Shown here: piece after piece, positions 9,035 to 17,790 of the stretch
Position numbering within the stretch: position 1 is the first letter of the stretch
Layout of the letters: each line of letters starts with the position of its first letter
Source of the DNA: an uncultured Prevotella sp.
Lineage (GTDB): Bacteria > Bacteroidota > Bacteroidia > Bacteroidales > Bacteroidaceae
Assembly (NCBI GenBank): GCA_934203355.1
Contig: CAKPZC010000023.1
Span: forward strand, 1 to 32,835
Length of the DNA stretch: 32,835 bases
Direction of reading: 5' to 3'
Position numbers and translations under genes: made by a program
Notes under the pieces: generated by a model
Seen by the model: the letters and a program-made list of their open reading frames with translations, nothing else
Told to the model about the DNA's origin: nothing
The model's database searches: none

Positions 9035-9495
9035 TTGCAGCCCTTGCTACGACTCATGCGGTTCTGGCATTTCGAGCAAACACCATACATATAGACTGAG
9101 CAACACTCCTTGCGAAAGCGGCGCATCCGCAGATTCTGTAACGCGTCGGACAGTTCGGGAATGTCGGCCTCAACAATCTTTCCGCACACCGTGCAGATTT
9201 GAAAGCAATGGCTTTGCGCTCCGTAGCACGCCTCGTATTTCACTATTCCGTTTAGGCAATGTCTAATTACCAAACGTAGTTCGATAAGCAGGCGCATAGT
9301 GTTGTAGACTGTGGCGCGACTCACATGGAAACTCTGTTTGGCAAGGCTCACAAAAAGCTCGTCAATTGTGAAATTCCCCTTCATGTCATAAGCCGTGTCA
9401 AGAATGGCGTATCGCTCGGCGGTTTTGCGACAATTGTTTGCCTCAAGATGTTTTGTCAACACTTCTCTGGCAACAGTCTTCACATCGTCATGCAT
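9031..9495 (-). CDS. Fur-family metal- or redox-responsive repressor
   Basis: A 154-residue Fur-superfamily regulator. The N-terminal winged helix ends with the DNA-recognition segment SRATVYNTMRLL (59-70). Two CxxC pairs (C101/C104 and C140/C143) form the structural zinc site. By eye against E. coli Fur, the HHDHLIC segment is replaced by SHCFQIC: the equivalents of H87, D89 and H90 are S95, C97 and F98, and only H96 is kept. Metal sensing may therefore differ from classical Fur, and PerR- or Zur-like behaviour is possible. It heads the fur-purA-hisS run and has a near-consensus promoter whose expected start site falls only a few bases before the ATG. Confidence 0.9.
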   Translation of the reverse strand: MHDDVKTVAREVLTKHLEANNCRKTAERYAILDTAYDMKGNFTIDELFVSLAKQSFHVSRATVYNTMRLLIELRLVIRHCLNGIVKYEACYGAQSHCFQICTVCGKIVEADIPELSDALQNLRMRRFRKECCSVYMYGVCSKCQNRMSRSKGCK

Positions 9496-9502
9496 TATTG
9501 TG

Positions 9503-9534
9503 CAAAGTTACATTTTTTTATGAAAGTGACCAAA
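9503..9534 (-). promoter_or_regulatory. Consensus Bacteroidota promoter for fur
   Basis: On the minus strand TTTG (9534-9531), a 20-base spacer and TAACTTTG (9510-9503) match the Bacteroidota -33/-7 consensus exactly. Transcription should start near 9497-9499, leaving almost no leader before the fur ATG at 9495. Confidence 0.75.
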
Positions 9535-9544
9535 CATGAAAGCA

Positions 9545-10171
9545 CTAAAAAGCTTCAAATCCTAATCCTTCCAATATACTGTCTGCCTTTTTTGCCTCTT
9601 CGTTGTCCAAATCCGCTATATTCTGCATGCAGTTGACAAGCGCGTGAAGCAGATGGCGGTTGGATGTGCACGCGTCAGAATGCGCCTTGTCCCACAGTAT
9701 GGCGGGCATGGAGGGCGTGTTGTGGCGGAGTCGCTTCACCAAGCGGCATACAAGATTGTAGGCACATAGGCGATGCAACTCGTCGGTCGAAGCCAACAGC
9801 TCGCCGACCAAAGGCCACGGCTCGCCTAAATGCTGCAATAGATTGAACACCAACATCTCTGCCATCTCTACCGACAATGGGGCTTTAACCCATTCAGAAG
9901 CCTCGGCGAGGGTCAGCTGTTCAGCGGGCATAATAAGAGTAGCCAACAGCTTGCATTCACGCGAATTCTCATGCCATAATGCCTCGGCAAGTTGCTTGTC
10001 CTTGCCGCATTCTGCTGCCATACGACGAAGATCTACTTGCGAAATGCCCCAATTAACCTTATATTCAAGACCTTTCTGACGCATCGACGCAGATGCTACA
10101 CCGTTCATATACAAACGGAACGACCGCTTGAGTTGTTTTATCTTCTCTGTTGTATTATCTTTTGTTTCCAT
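9545..10171 (-). CDS. AlkD-like DNA alkylation repair / HEAT-repeat protein
   Basis: A 208-residue, mostly helical protein with repeating helix pairs. The segment from about residue 42 (WGISQVDLRRMA... LAEALWHENSRECKLLATL) resembles the AlkD/DNA-alkylation-repair family, whose members are HEAT-like glycosylases removing alkylated purines. The AlkD catalytic residues cannot be placed with confidence, so the enzymatic role is a family inference and a non-catalytic HEAT protein is possible. It starts 2 bases after the M49 peptidase stop and ends just before the fur promoter, so it is the last gene of that operon. Confidence 0.65.
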   Translation of the reverse strand: METKDNTTEKIKQLKRSFRLYMNGVASASMRQKGLEYKVNWGISQVDLRRMAAECGKDKQLAEALWHENSRECKLLATLIMPAEQLTLAEASEWVKAPLSVEMAEMLVFNLLQHLGEPWPLVGELLASTDELHRLCAYNLVCRLVKRLRHNTPSMPAILWDKAHSDACTSNRHLLHALVNCMQNIADLDNEEAKKADSILEGLGFEAF

Positions 10172-10173
10172 TA

Positions 10174-12123
10174 TTATATCAAGAATCCGTAATCATGCGA
10201 ATATCGCAACATCTGGCTGTCATATTTCTCCGTATAGTCGAGTACAACATCCTGTGGATTACCCTCAGCGTCGCAAACTAATTCCATACGCGGATTTAGA
10301 AATCCCTTGTATGGTGCTATGCCGAGAGCCTTGTAGCGTTCGAGCAACTCGTTATGGAGGCTCTGGTCGACATGTATGGCATACTGCTCCACAAGCTGAC
10401 GGGCGGCATTGTAGTCGCCCTCGCTCTTGATGCGCTGAATCTCGGCAAGCAACTCGGCAAATGCCGTACGCAGGGCACAATAGTCGCTCACCTTCAGATA
10501 TGTCTTGCCTTCACGCTCAATAAGCCCTACAGCATTAGGATAATGGGCAAGTGTCCAACGAGCCACGAGCGCACGATTGCGCATATGGGCCTCCTCTATC
10601 TGGTTGCCGGGTTGGATGCGTGTGAGCTGAGTGAGCAATCCATTCATCATATAGGTGTAATATTGGGAGCGGTAGGCATCAGCGTCGGGTACAAGTCCAA
10701 GTTCCAGAAGCTTCGCATCGGCTATATAGTAAAGTCCAAATAGGTCGGCGCGAGCCTCCTCGATGGTGCTGGCATACGACCCCAAGGCATCGGCAGAGAC
10801 ACCAGGCAGGATTTGACCAGAACCGTGTCCCAAACACTCATGCAGGTCGGTGTGTAGGTCGTCACACAAGTCGCCATACTTTTCTATGCAAGCACGCGTA
10901 TCGGCATCTACTACAAATTCGTCAAGGAATCCATTGCCATGTGCAGCCTTGTTGTAAGCATCGGTCAAGTTGCCGATAGTTATACTTTTAGAGCCGTAAC
11001 GGGCACGTATCCAATCGGCATTGGGCAAATTTATGCCGATAGCCGTAGATGGATATTCGTCGCCGCCAAGCATGGCTGCACACACAACATTAGCAGTCAC
11101 ACCCACCACCTCGTGTTTGCGGAACCGAGGGTCGACGGGCGAATGGTCCTCAAACCACTGGGCGTTGTTGCTTATAGCCTGTGTGCGATGTGTGGCTTTC
11201 AAGTCCTTGTACGTAACTATACCCTCCCACGAACCTTTAAGACCGAGCGGGTCGCCATAAACCTCGATAAACCCATTGATAAAATCGACACGCCCCTCAT
11301 GTTCGCGAAGCCATTCAATAGAATACTCGTCGAAGAGTTTCAAGTCGCCTGTCTTATAATAATTTATAAGCAGATGGATTATTTCAGTTTGAAGCTTGTT
11401 CTCTGCCACTTCGGCTGCTTTCTTAAGCCAATGGGTTATGTTCTTTATTGCCTCGCTATAAAGTCCGTCCTCACACCACACTTGCTCCTTAATTTGTGAT
11501 GCCTCCTTGATCAGAGTAGAGTTGAGTCCATAGGACACGGGCGAAGGGTCGGCCTCATCGCGCATGGCAGCATAGAAGTCCTCAACTTCTTTCTGAGAGA
11601 TATTCTGGTAGTAATTGCACGCTGATGTGAGCACAAGGTCTTCGCCATCCTTCTGGTTGACGCGTTTGGACATAATATCAGGATTAAACATAACCCAACA
11701 CAACTCGTCGAGCAAATGCTTAACGCTCTCGCCTGCCTTCAAGGGCAATAACGACTGATCGAGCGACTCAACCACTTCACGGAAGAAACTCTCTGTAAAT
11801 CCAGGCACAAACTTCTCACAACCGTAATGGTGGTGGATGCCGTTGGAAAACCAAACACGCTTCAGATAAACTACTAAATTCTCGAAATCGGAACAATCAC
11901 GGCAACCTGAGTAGTTTTCATAAATTACCTCAAGCGTCTTGCGTATGCGCAGGTTGTAGCGTCCAAACTGGTCGGTCGTGATGTCACGCCCGCAAAGTGT
12001 GGCTTGGGCAAGATAATAAATATATAGTTTCTGACGAAGCGTCAGACTCTCAAAATCGTCGAGGCGATAGCGAAGCATCTGAATGTCGGCAAATCGCTCA
12101 TCGGTATATTTAAAGTCGGTCAT
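10174..12123 (-). CDS. Dipeptidyl-peptidase III-like metallopeptidase (family M49)
   Basis: A 649-residue zinc exopeptidase that releases dipeptides from the N-terminus of short peptides. The M49 hexapeptide is H428-E-C-L-G-H433, the variant with cysteine known from the Bacteroides thetaiotaomicron enzyme, and the second zinc-binding glutamate lies in TIEEARAD (E455/E456). There is no signal peptide, so the protein is expected in the cytoplasm, where it would take part in peptide turnover. It follows the AraC-type regulator by 20 bases and precedes the AlkD-like gene by 2. Confidence 0.92.
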   Translation of the reverse strand: MTDFKYTDERFADIQMLRYRLDDFESLTLRQKLYIYYLAQATLCGRDITTDQFGRYNLRIRKTLEVIYENYSGCRDCSDFENLVVYLKRVWFSNGIHHHYGCEKFVPGFTESFFREVVESLDQSLLPLKAGESVKHLLDELCWVMFNPDIMSKRVNQKDGEDLVLTSACNYYQNISQKEVEDFYAAMRDEADPSPVSYGLNSTLIKEASQIKEQVWCEDGLYSEAIKNITHWLKKAAEVAENKLQTEIIHLLINYYKTGDLKLFDEYSIEWLREHEGRVDFINGFIEVYGDPLGLKGSWEGIVTYKDLKATHRTQAISNNAQWFEDHSPVDPRFRKHEVVGVTANVVCAAMLGGDEYPSTAIGINLPNADWIRARYGSKSITIGNLTDAYNKAAHGNGFLDEFVVDADTRACIEKYGDLCDDLHTDLHECLGHGSGQILPGVSADALGSYASTIEEARADLFGLYYIADAKLLELGLVPDADAYRSQYYTYMMNGLLTQLTRIQPGNQIEEAHMRNRALVARWTLAHYPNAVGLIEREGKTYLKVSDYCALRTAFAELLAEIQRIKSEGDYNAARQLVEQYAIHVDQSLHNELLERYKALGIAPYKGFLNPRMELVCDAEGNPQDVVLDYTEKYDSQMLRYSHDYGFLI

Positions 12124-12143
12124 CTTGAATTATTTTTTTTGAA

Positions 12144-12551
12144 TCAGCATTGTCCGTTACTCTCCTGATATTGTCGCGGAGTCATGCCTGTAGTGCTAAG
12201 GAATGCGCGATAGAACGACTGACGGTTGGCAAAGCCCACCATGTCGGAAATCTCCTCAACGCGCAAGTTATGGTAGCGTTTGTCGACAAGAAGAGTCATT
12301 GCCTCCTCGATGCGCAGACGATTGACAAACTGTGAATAGTTGGCGTGGTATCTGACCTTCAGCACGATAGACACATAGCGTGTGTTGGTATTGAGAATCT
12401 CGGCGAGTTTTCGGGCTGTGAAATTCGGATCGCGATATTTCTTTTCAACAACTACTACTTGCAGAATTTGCTCCTTTAGTTTGTCGAAAGTCTCCCGTGA
12501 AATCTTACTGAGATACACGGGCACTTTCTTCTCGCTGACTGTCTTTTCCAT
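12144..12551 (-). CDS. Small AraC-type DNA-binding protein
   Basis: A 135-residue protein consisting almost only of an AraC/XylS double helix-turn-helix. The first HTH covers roughly ARKLAEILNTNTRYVSIVLK, the second VEEISDMVGFANRQSFYRAF, followed by the typical family end GMTPRQYQ. No ligand-binding or receiver domain fits in the 35-residue N-terminus. It lies 9 bases after nadE and 20 bases before the M49 peptidase in the same direction. Regulation of its own operon is possible, but no operator was identified. Confidence 0.88.
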   Translation of the reverse strand: MEKTVSEKKVPVYLSKISRETFDKLKEQILQVVVVEKKYRDPNFTARKLAEILNTNTRYVSIVLKVRYHANYSQFVNRLRIEEAMTLLVDKRYHNLRVEEISDMVGFANRQSFYRAFLSTTGMTPRQYQESNGQC

Positions 12552-12560
12552 TATAACATA

Positions 12561-14489
12561 CTAAATAGTTTCACACTCGCTAATCCATAGAGCGCTGACG
12601 GCATCCGACGGCATACGCCAGTCGCCACGTGGGCTTAAGCTTACGCTACCAACCTTGGGTCCATCGGGCAGACAAGAGCGTTTAAACTGTTGGGCAAAGA
12701 ACCGTCGAACAAAGACCGTGAGCCAATGCTTTATCACATCATCACTATAAAGCGAGACATCAAAAGCATGACGAGCCAGCATAAAGAGCTTTGCCGGACG
12801 GAAGCCAAAACGCAAAAAGTAGTAGAGGAAGAAGTCATGGAGCTCATAAGGACCCACAAGGTCTTCGGTCTTCTGCTTAATATTGCCAAGCTCGTCGGCA
12901 GGTATTAGCTCGGGACTTATTGGGGTGTCGATAATGTCGAGTAGCGTGGCGCGCGACTCTTCGTCGACACTATTGTCTGCCACATGACTCACGAGATGGC
13001 GTATGAGGGTCTTAGGGATGCTTGCGTTGACTCCGTACATCGACATATGGTCGCCATTGTAAGTTGCCCAGCCCAAAGCCAGCTCACTAAGGTCGCCTGT
13101 ACCAATTACCAGTCCTCCCACTTGATTACTCAAATCCATAAGAATCTGCGTGCGCTCGCGTGCCTGTCCGTTCTCGTAGGTGACATCGTGCACACTTATA
13201 TCGTGGCCTATATCGGCAAAATGCTGCTCCACGCTCTTACATATACTTATCTCGCGTATAGACACGCCCAAACTGCGCATTAACGACATGGCATTGTTGT
13301 ATGTGCGGTCGGTGGTGCCAAATCCCGGCATGGTGACACCCACAATACCCTGACGGTCGAGACCGAGCTTGTCAAATGTCTTTACGCATACAAGCAAGGC
13401 AAGAGTAGAATCTAGTCCGCCACTAATGCCAAGTACAACACGCTTGCAATTGGTATGGACAAGACGCTTGGCAAGTCCACACACCTGAATGGAAAATATC
13501 TCGTCACATGAGGCGAACATGTCGTCACTCGTCGGAATGAACGGATGTGGATTAACAGAACGCAAAAGCTTAAAGTCGCGTTGTTCCACAGGACCAGCCT
13601 GTGTTACTGTGGCAGTCTTTCCTAACTGGGCTGTTTGGAAAGTGGTGTTGCGACGACGCTCTGAGCGAAGTTTTTCCACGTCGATTTGGCTCACCACAAG
13701 TTGCTCGTTTAACGAGAACCTATCCGACTCTGCCACAAGTGTGCCATTCTCATACACATAGGCATTTCCACCATACACCACATCCTGAGTGCTTTCGCCA
13801 AAACCACACGAGCTGTATACATAGCCACTAATCAGTCGGGCACTCTGCTGCGAAAGCAAACTCTTGAGATAAGCATTCTTGCCTATAAGGTCGTCGGTGG
13901 CTGAGAGGTTGAATATGATGTCGGCACCTGCTAAAGCCAAGTCGTTTGAACAAGGTACAGGCGACCACACGTCCTCGCATATCTCTATGCCAAATTTCAC
14001 GCCGTCGAACGTACGGAAAAGCTGCTGTTGCGGAGCCACTACAACAACGTTGCCGGCAAAGCGTACCTCGGTGGGCTCGCTAAGCTCGGACGACGAGGCA
14101 AACCAACGCTTCTCATAGAACTCGGCATAATTGGGCAGATACTTCTTGGGAACGATGCCAAGAATGTTGCCATGCTGGCACACAACGGCACAGTTGTAGA
14201 GTCCGCTTCCGATGCAAACCGGAGCACCAACGATGCATATGATGTCGAGTTTGCGCGAGAAGTCGAGCAGCTGCAGCATCTTCATCTCCACCTGTTCGAT
14301 GAGAGTCTGGTGGTTGAAGAGATCCTGACAAGTATAGCCTGTCACCGAGAGTTCGGGAAAAACGATAACCTCCACGCCTTTGCCTTCAGCCTGGGCTATC
14401 AAACTCTCAATCTGCTTAATATTATAGTCGACGTCGGCAACCCTCATCTGTGGAATGGCAGACGCTACTGTAATGAATCCGTATTTCAT
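12561..14489 (-). CDS. nadE: Glutamine-dependent NAD+ synthetase
   Basis: A 642-residue two-domain enzyme catalysing the last step of NAD synthesis, amidation of nicotinate adenine dinucleotide. The N-terminal nitrilase-fold glutaminase shows the E-K-C triad: E46 (PELSVTGYT), K115 (PKKYLPNY) and C171 (GIEICEDVW). The C-terminal NAD synthase domain carries the pyrophosphate loop GISGGLDS. The length matches the long glutamine-dependent form. It is 20 bases after the DUF2027 gene and 9 before the AraC-type gene. Confidence 0.96.
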   Translation of the reverse strand: MKYGFITVASAIPQMRVADVDYNIKQIESLIAQAEGKGVEVIVFPELSVTGYTCQDLFNHQTLIEQVEMKMLQLLDFSRKLDIICIVGAPVCIGSGLYNCAVVCQHGNILGIVPKKYLPNYAEFYEKRWFASSSELSEPTEVRFAGNVVVVAPQQQLFRTFDGVKFGIEICEDVWSPVPCSNDLALAGADIIFNLSATDDLIGKNAYLKSLLSQQSARLISGYVYSSCGFGESTQDVVYGGNAYVYENGTLVAESDRFSLNEQLVVSQIDVEKLRSERRRNTTFQTAQLGKTATVTQAGPVEQRDFKLLRSVNPHPFIPTSDDMFASCDEIFSIQVCGLAKRLVHTNCKRVVLGISGGLDSTLALLVCVKTFDKLGLDRQGIVGVTMPGFGTTDRTYNNAMSLMRSLGVSIREISICKSVEQHFADIGHDISVHDVTYENGQARERTQILMDLSNQVGGLVIGTGDLSELALGWATYNGDHMSMYGVNASIPKTLIRHLVSHVADNSVDEESRATLLDIIDTPISPELIPADELGNIKQKTEDLVGPYELHDFFLYYFLRFGFRPAKLFMLARHAFDVSLYSDDVIKHWLTVFVRRFFAQQFKRSCLPDGPKVGSVSLSPRGDWRMPSDAVSALWISECETI

Positions 14490-14509
14490 ATTATCGTAAT
14501 GTTAATATT

Positions 14510-15715
14510 TTATCTTATTGTAACCTGTGTTGCACCATAGCCATACTCTTGGAAAGAAGCATCTTGATAAGGATAGTTCTTGTAGCGATAGCGCAACTCA
14601 TTTACTATAGCATGGCGCAATACACCCTCGCCCTTGCCGTGTATGAACACGATGCGGCGTCCCTTGTTATGCTTGTTCTCTTCGAGCGTGCGGCGGAAGA
14701 AGTCGAGCTGGTAGTTAAGTATATCGGCAGTTCCCATTCCTACCGTTGTTTCCAGAAGCTCGTCGGCATGGAGGTCAACAACCATAACGTCGTCGTTGGC
14801 CTTCTTTGATTGCGCACGTTTATTGGTGTTGAGTGACTCTAATCCCTTGAGTTTCTTATAAGCAACTTCAGTAGAACTATTGAGCACACCTTTCTTAGGC
14901 TTCTCGCAAGCTTCTTCTTCAATATAGATAAGCTTGTCGGCTTCGACTGGCTTTAGCTGTGCCACCTCGTCGTTCTTTACTACAGGATAGAGCAACGAAG
15001 GAGTGTCGAAGAAATCATTTGTCTGGAATGTGTGGAGTTTGTAAAACTTCACCTTGTCAACGCGGAACTGCACATCGCACACGGGTTTAGCCACAAAATC
15101 CTTATCGCGCTTGAACGACAAAAGTTGAAAACGCACGCGATCGATTTCGTTGAGTTGGTCGAGTGCGAAACTTTCCACATAGAGCTTTGTATTAGGTTCA
15201 AGTTCACCTTCACCACGGAGTTTGAACGACTGTCCCTCTACACTCATATAGAGATAATGCACGTAATAATTACTATCGTTGACAAGATAGCAGGCAAACG
15301 ACGATTTCGAGAAGTTCTGAATATCCTCGGGCACAAAGGCATAATATAGGTTGAGAAGATTGCCGCCCTTTCGTTCCTCGACCTTAGCCTTATAGGTTAT
15401 CTCACGATCGGCGGCATCGTATTCCTCCTCATCCTCCAATACATCGTCGGACATGGCATTTATCTTTGCCTTGACCGACATGTTGAAAGTATCGAGGTCG
15501 GCATTATCAAGCGAAGGCTCTGCCCCACCCTTCTTCACAGCCGACTTTGAAGAGGAATATTCCTCGCCGCTGCTCATCACAACAAGGTCGGAAATTGGAG
15601 TTGGTATCTGGAATCCGTCCTCGTCTTCTACAAGAGCGATGTCCTTACCTTGAAATCCAGCAATAACACCACCGCCTATCTCACTTAAAAACTGTACTTT
15701 ATCTCCTTTTTTCAT
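14510..15715 (-). CDS. DUF2027 protein with C-terminal Smr domain
   Basis: A 401-residue protein. The start is placed at the ATG encoding MKKGDKVQFLSEIGGG: the open frame runs 27 codons further upstream, but that part overlaps the queA end and is not family-like. The N-terminal segment looks like a small beta-barrel (KVQFLSEIGGGVIAGF), the middle is the DUF2027 region, and residues 312-401 form an Smr domain with DLH (314-316) and HGKG (359-362). Smr domains in MutS2 and other proteins bind or nick branched DNA or act on mRNA, including at stalled ribosomes. The role of this architecture, found in Bacteroidota, is not established. Confidence 0.85.
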   Translation of the reverse strand: MKKGDKVQFLSEIGGGVIAGFQGKDIALVEDEDGFQIPTPISDLVVMSSGEEYSSSKSAVKKGGAEPSLDNADLDTFNMSVKAKINAMSDDVLEDEEEYDAADREITYKAKVEERKGGNLLNLYYAFVPEDIQNFSKSSFACYLVNDSNYYVHYLYMSVEGQSFKLRGEGELEPNTKLYVESFALDQLNEIDRVRFQLLSFKRDKDFVAKPVCDVQFRVDKVKFYKLHTFQTNDFFDTPSLLYPVVKNDEVAQLKPVEADKLIYIEEEACEKPKKGVLNSSTEVAYKKLKGLESLNTNKRAQSKKANDDVMVVDLHADELLETTVGMGTADILNYQLDFFRRTLEENKHNKGRRIVFIHGKGEGVLRHAIVNELRYRYKNYPYQDASFQEYGYGATQVTIR

Positions 15716-15767
15716 TTCTTTTCTATTCTTTATAATACTAAACAAAATGTTCCTCTTTATGACCGTC

Positions 15768-16994
15768 CTACGGGATAAGCAGAGAACTGTCGCCATAGCT
15801 AAGGAAACGGAAATCGTGGCTTAGTGCATAATCGTACACCTTATGCCAATCGCCATGAAGCAGAGCACTCACAAGCAAAAGCAGAGTGCTTTGGGGCTGA
15901 TGGAAGTTGGTAACAAGCATCTTTACAATCTTGTACTCATATCCAGGGGCGATAATTATCTGAGTGCTTGTGTGCAGGGCGTTCAATCCATGACGGTCAA
16001 GATAAGCCAGTATGTTGCGGATGGCCTTCAATGGACTAACTTGTTTTGCGTCATCATTGTCATATGGCTCCCATTGCTCAACATGCAATTCCTCCTCAGA
16101 GATGTCAAGACTCCTCTCAAGTTTCACTCCCATATAGTAGAGGCTCTCAAGAGTGCGTACGCTCGTAGTTCCTACGGCAATTGCGGAAGCATTATGGCGA
16201 ATGAGTTTTTCAAGACTTTCACGATGCACACAAATATACTCCGTGTGCATTTCGTGATCCTGTATTTCCTCCGATTTTACGGGTTTAAAAGTACCAGCTC
16301 CAACATGTAATGTCACTTCCTCGCGGTCAATTCCTGCGGCATCGATTGCTGCAAGCACATCAGGAGTGAAATGAAGCCCTGCCGTGGGAGCGGCTACTGA
16401 CCCCTTTATCTTTGAATAGACAGTCTGGTAGGTGGTTTTGTCGCTCTCCTGAGTCTCGCGGTTGAGATATGGCGGAATAGGCAACTCGCCAACAGAATCG
16501 AGCAATTCGGCAAAGGAGACAGTATTGTCGTTCCACGTAAAATCCACACGATAGCTCTTGCCCACATCTTCACGACGAATAGCAGTAAGAATCACCTCGC
16601 GCCCCTTAACCTCAAACTTGCGCGACAACGCCTCTCCCTTCCATTTCTTCAGATTGCCAATCATGCAAAGCCACGAACAAGCCCCATTAGTTTGAAACAT
16701 CTGCTCATAATCGGCTGGCGCAAACGGCTCGAGAAGGAACACCTCGATTAATGCACCTGTTGTCTTGCGAAAATGCAGTCGGGCCTGTATAACCCTTGTA
16801 TTGTTAAACACCATCAGCGCTCCCTTGGGGAGATAGTTCACAATATTATAGAAAATGTCCTCAGACACATCACCATGCCTATACAGCAAAAGTTTGCTGT
16901 GGTCGCGCTGCGGTAAGGGGTATTTAGCTATGCGCTCGTCGGGAAGGTCGTATGAATAGTCCTTAATATGAATATGTTTTGTTTCCATTTGCAT
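15768..16994 (-). CDS. queA: tRNA preQ1(34) S-adenosylmethionine ribosyltransferase-isomerase
   Basis: A 408-residue enzyme that transfers and isomerises the ribosyl moiety of S-adenosylmethionine onto preQ1 at position 34 of tRNA, forming epoxyqueuosine. Family signatures visible are YDLPDERIAKYPLPQRDHSKLL near the start, GSVAAPTAGLHFT in the middle and GTTSVRTLESL later. The length is slightly above the usual 340-360. The start could be 16994 (MQMETK) or 16988 (METK); nothing in the flanking bases decides. It lies 8 bases after the PAP2 gene stop. Confidence 0.95.
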   Translation of the reverse strand: MQMETKHIHIKDYSYDLPDERIAKYPLPQRDHSKLLLYRHGDVSEDIFYNIVNYLPKGALMVFNNTRVIQARLHFRKTTGALIEVFLLEPFAPADYEQMFQTNGACSWLCMIGNLKKWKGEALSRKFEVKGREVILTAIRREDVGKSYRVDFTWNDNTVSFAELLDSVGELPIPPYLNRETQESDKTTYQTVYSKIKGSVAAPTAGLHFTPDVLAAIDAAGIDREEVTLHVGAGTFKPVKSEEIQDHEMHTEYICVHRESLEKLIRHNASAIAVGTTSVRTLESLYYMGVKLERSLDISEEELHVEQWEPYDNDDAKQVSPLKAIRNILAYLDRHGLNALHTSTQIIIAPGYEYKIVKMLVTNFHQPQSTLLLLVSALLHGDWHKVYDYALSHDFRFLSYGDSSLLIP

Positions 16995-17002
16995 TATATA
17001 TT

Positions 17003-17704
17003 TTAATAATATACTACTACTGCACGTATCACAGAATATAACAGAGTTGAAATCAACACAAGTTCCACCACATCCACATCATCAAGGCTGAAACCCGTCG
17101 ACGTGTACTGCGTAGAAATGTAATTATTAGCTGGGGTAATACGACTATAAAGTCTAAGATAGATACAATACACAACGATAGCTACTGTTCCTCCCCATAA
17201 CAATCCACATAAGATATCAAGCGGATAATGAAGTCCAAGATAAACTCGCGTATAACAGTTCAACAACGACCAAGCCACAAGCGACACACTCAAGACCTTA
17301 CTTCTTACTAGCAGGCAGAAAAACAAGGCTATGGAAAAAGTGTTGGCTGCATGAGCCGAGAAGAACCCATAATCTGAGCCACGCATACCGTCGACAACAC
17401 TAACCGTATACTTCAGCACAGGATCGTTGCTAGGTCTCCACCGTGCAACAAGAGGTTTAACTATAATATCAGCCATAAGGTCGGCAAGAAACACACAGAG
17501 AAATGCGCATACTATCGTCAGTAAAATCTGAGACATGTTCTCGTTGTTCTTTATGACAAGATAAAGCAACGAGAAATAAAGCGGAATCCACGTGAATCCA
17601 CTAGTAAGAATTGTCATCCAACTGTCAACAAACAACGAGTCGCTACCATTCATCCACAGTAGTAACTCACGGTCTATATCTAATATAGTCTGTATATCCA
17701 TCAA
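17003..17704 (-). CDS. PAP2-family membrane phosphatase
   Basis: A 233-residue polytopic membrane protein with the three-part PAP2 active site: KX6RP (K83 to R90-P91), the S-A-H motif (S116-H118) and the R-Y-L-G-L-H-Y-P-L-D motif (153-163, catalytic H159). Such enzymes dephosphorylate undecaprenyl pyrophosphate, phosphatidylglycerophosphate or lipid A at the inner membrane; the substrate cannot be fixed here. It is probably co-transcribed with queA. The start could also be the next codon (17701). Confidence 0.88.
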   Translation of the reverse strand: MMDIQTILDIDRELLLWMNGSDSLFVDSWMTILTSGFTWIPLYFSLLYLVIKNNENMSQILLTIVCAFLCVFLADLMADIIVKPLVARWRPSNDPVLKYTVSVVDGMRGSDYGFFSAHAANTFSIALFFCLLVRSKVLSVSLVAWSLLNCYTRVYLGLHYPLDILCGLLWGGTVAIVVYCIYLRLYSRITPANNYISTQYTSTGFSLDDVDVVELVLISTLLYSVIRAVVVYY

Positions 17705-17748
17705 TTTGACAACATTAAAAAATTAATATACAAAACCTTAATAGTTTA

Positions 17749-17780
17749 TCAGTATACCGCCATAACGGCGAGTATACTGA
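17749..17780. terminator. Hairpin after the Bat cluster
   Basis: TCAGTATAC-CGCC (17749-17761) pairs with GGCG-GTATACTGA (17767-17780), with a single bulged A at 17771. It sits 11 bases downstream of the batD/batE stop. A T-tract (CTTTTTTTT) follows on the plus strand, while the minus-strand exit is only moderately U-rich, so termination in the minus direction may be partial and allow read-through into the PAP2 gene. Confidence 0.6.
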
Positions 17781-17790
17781 ATCCTTTTTT

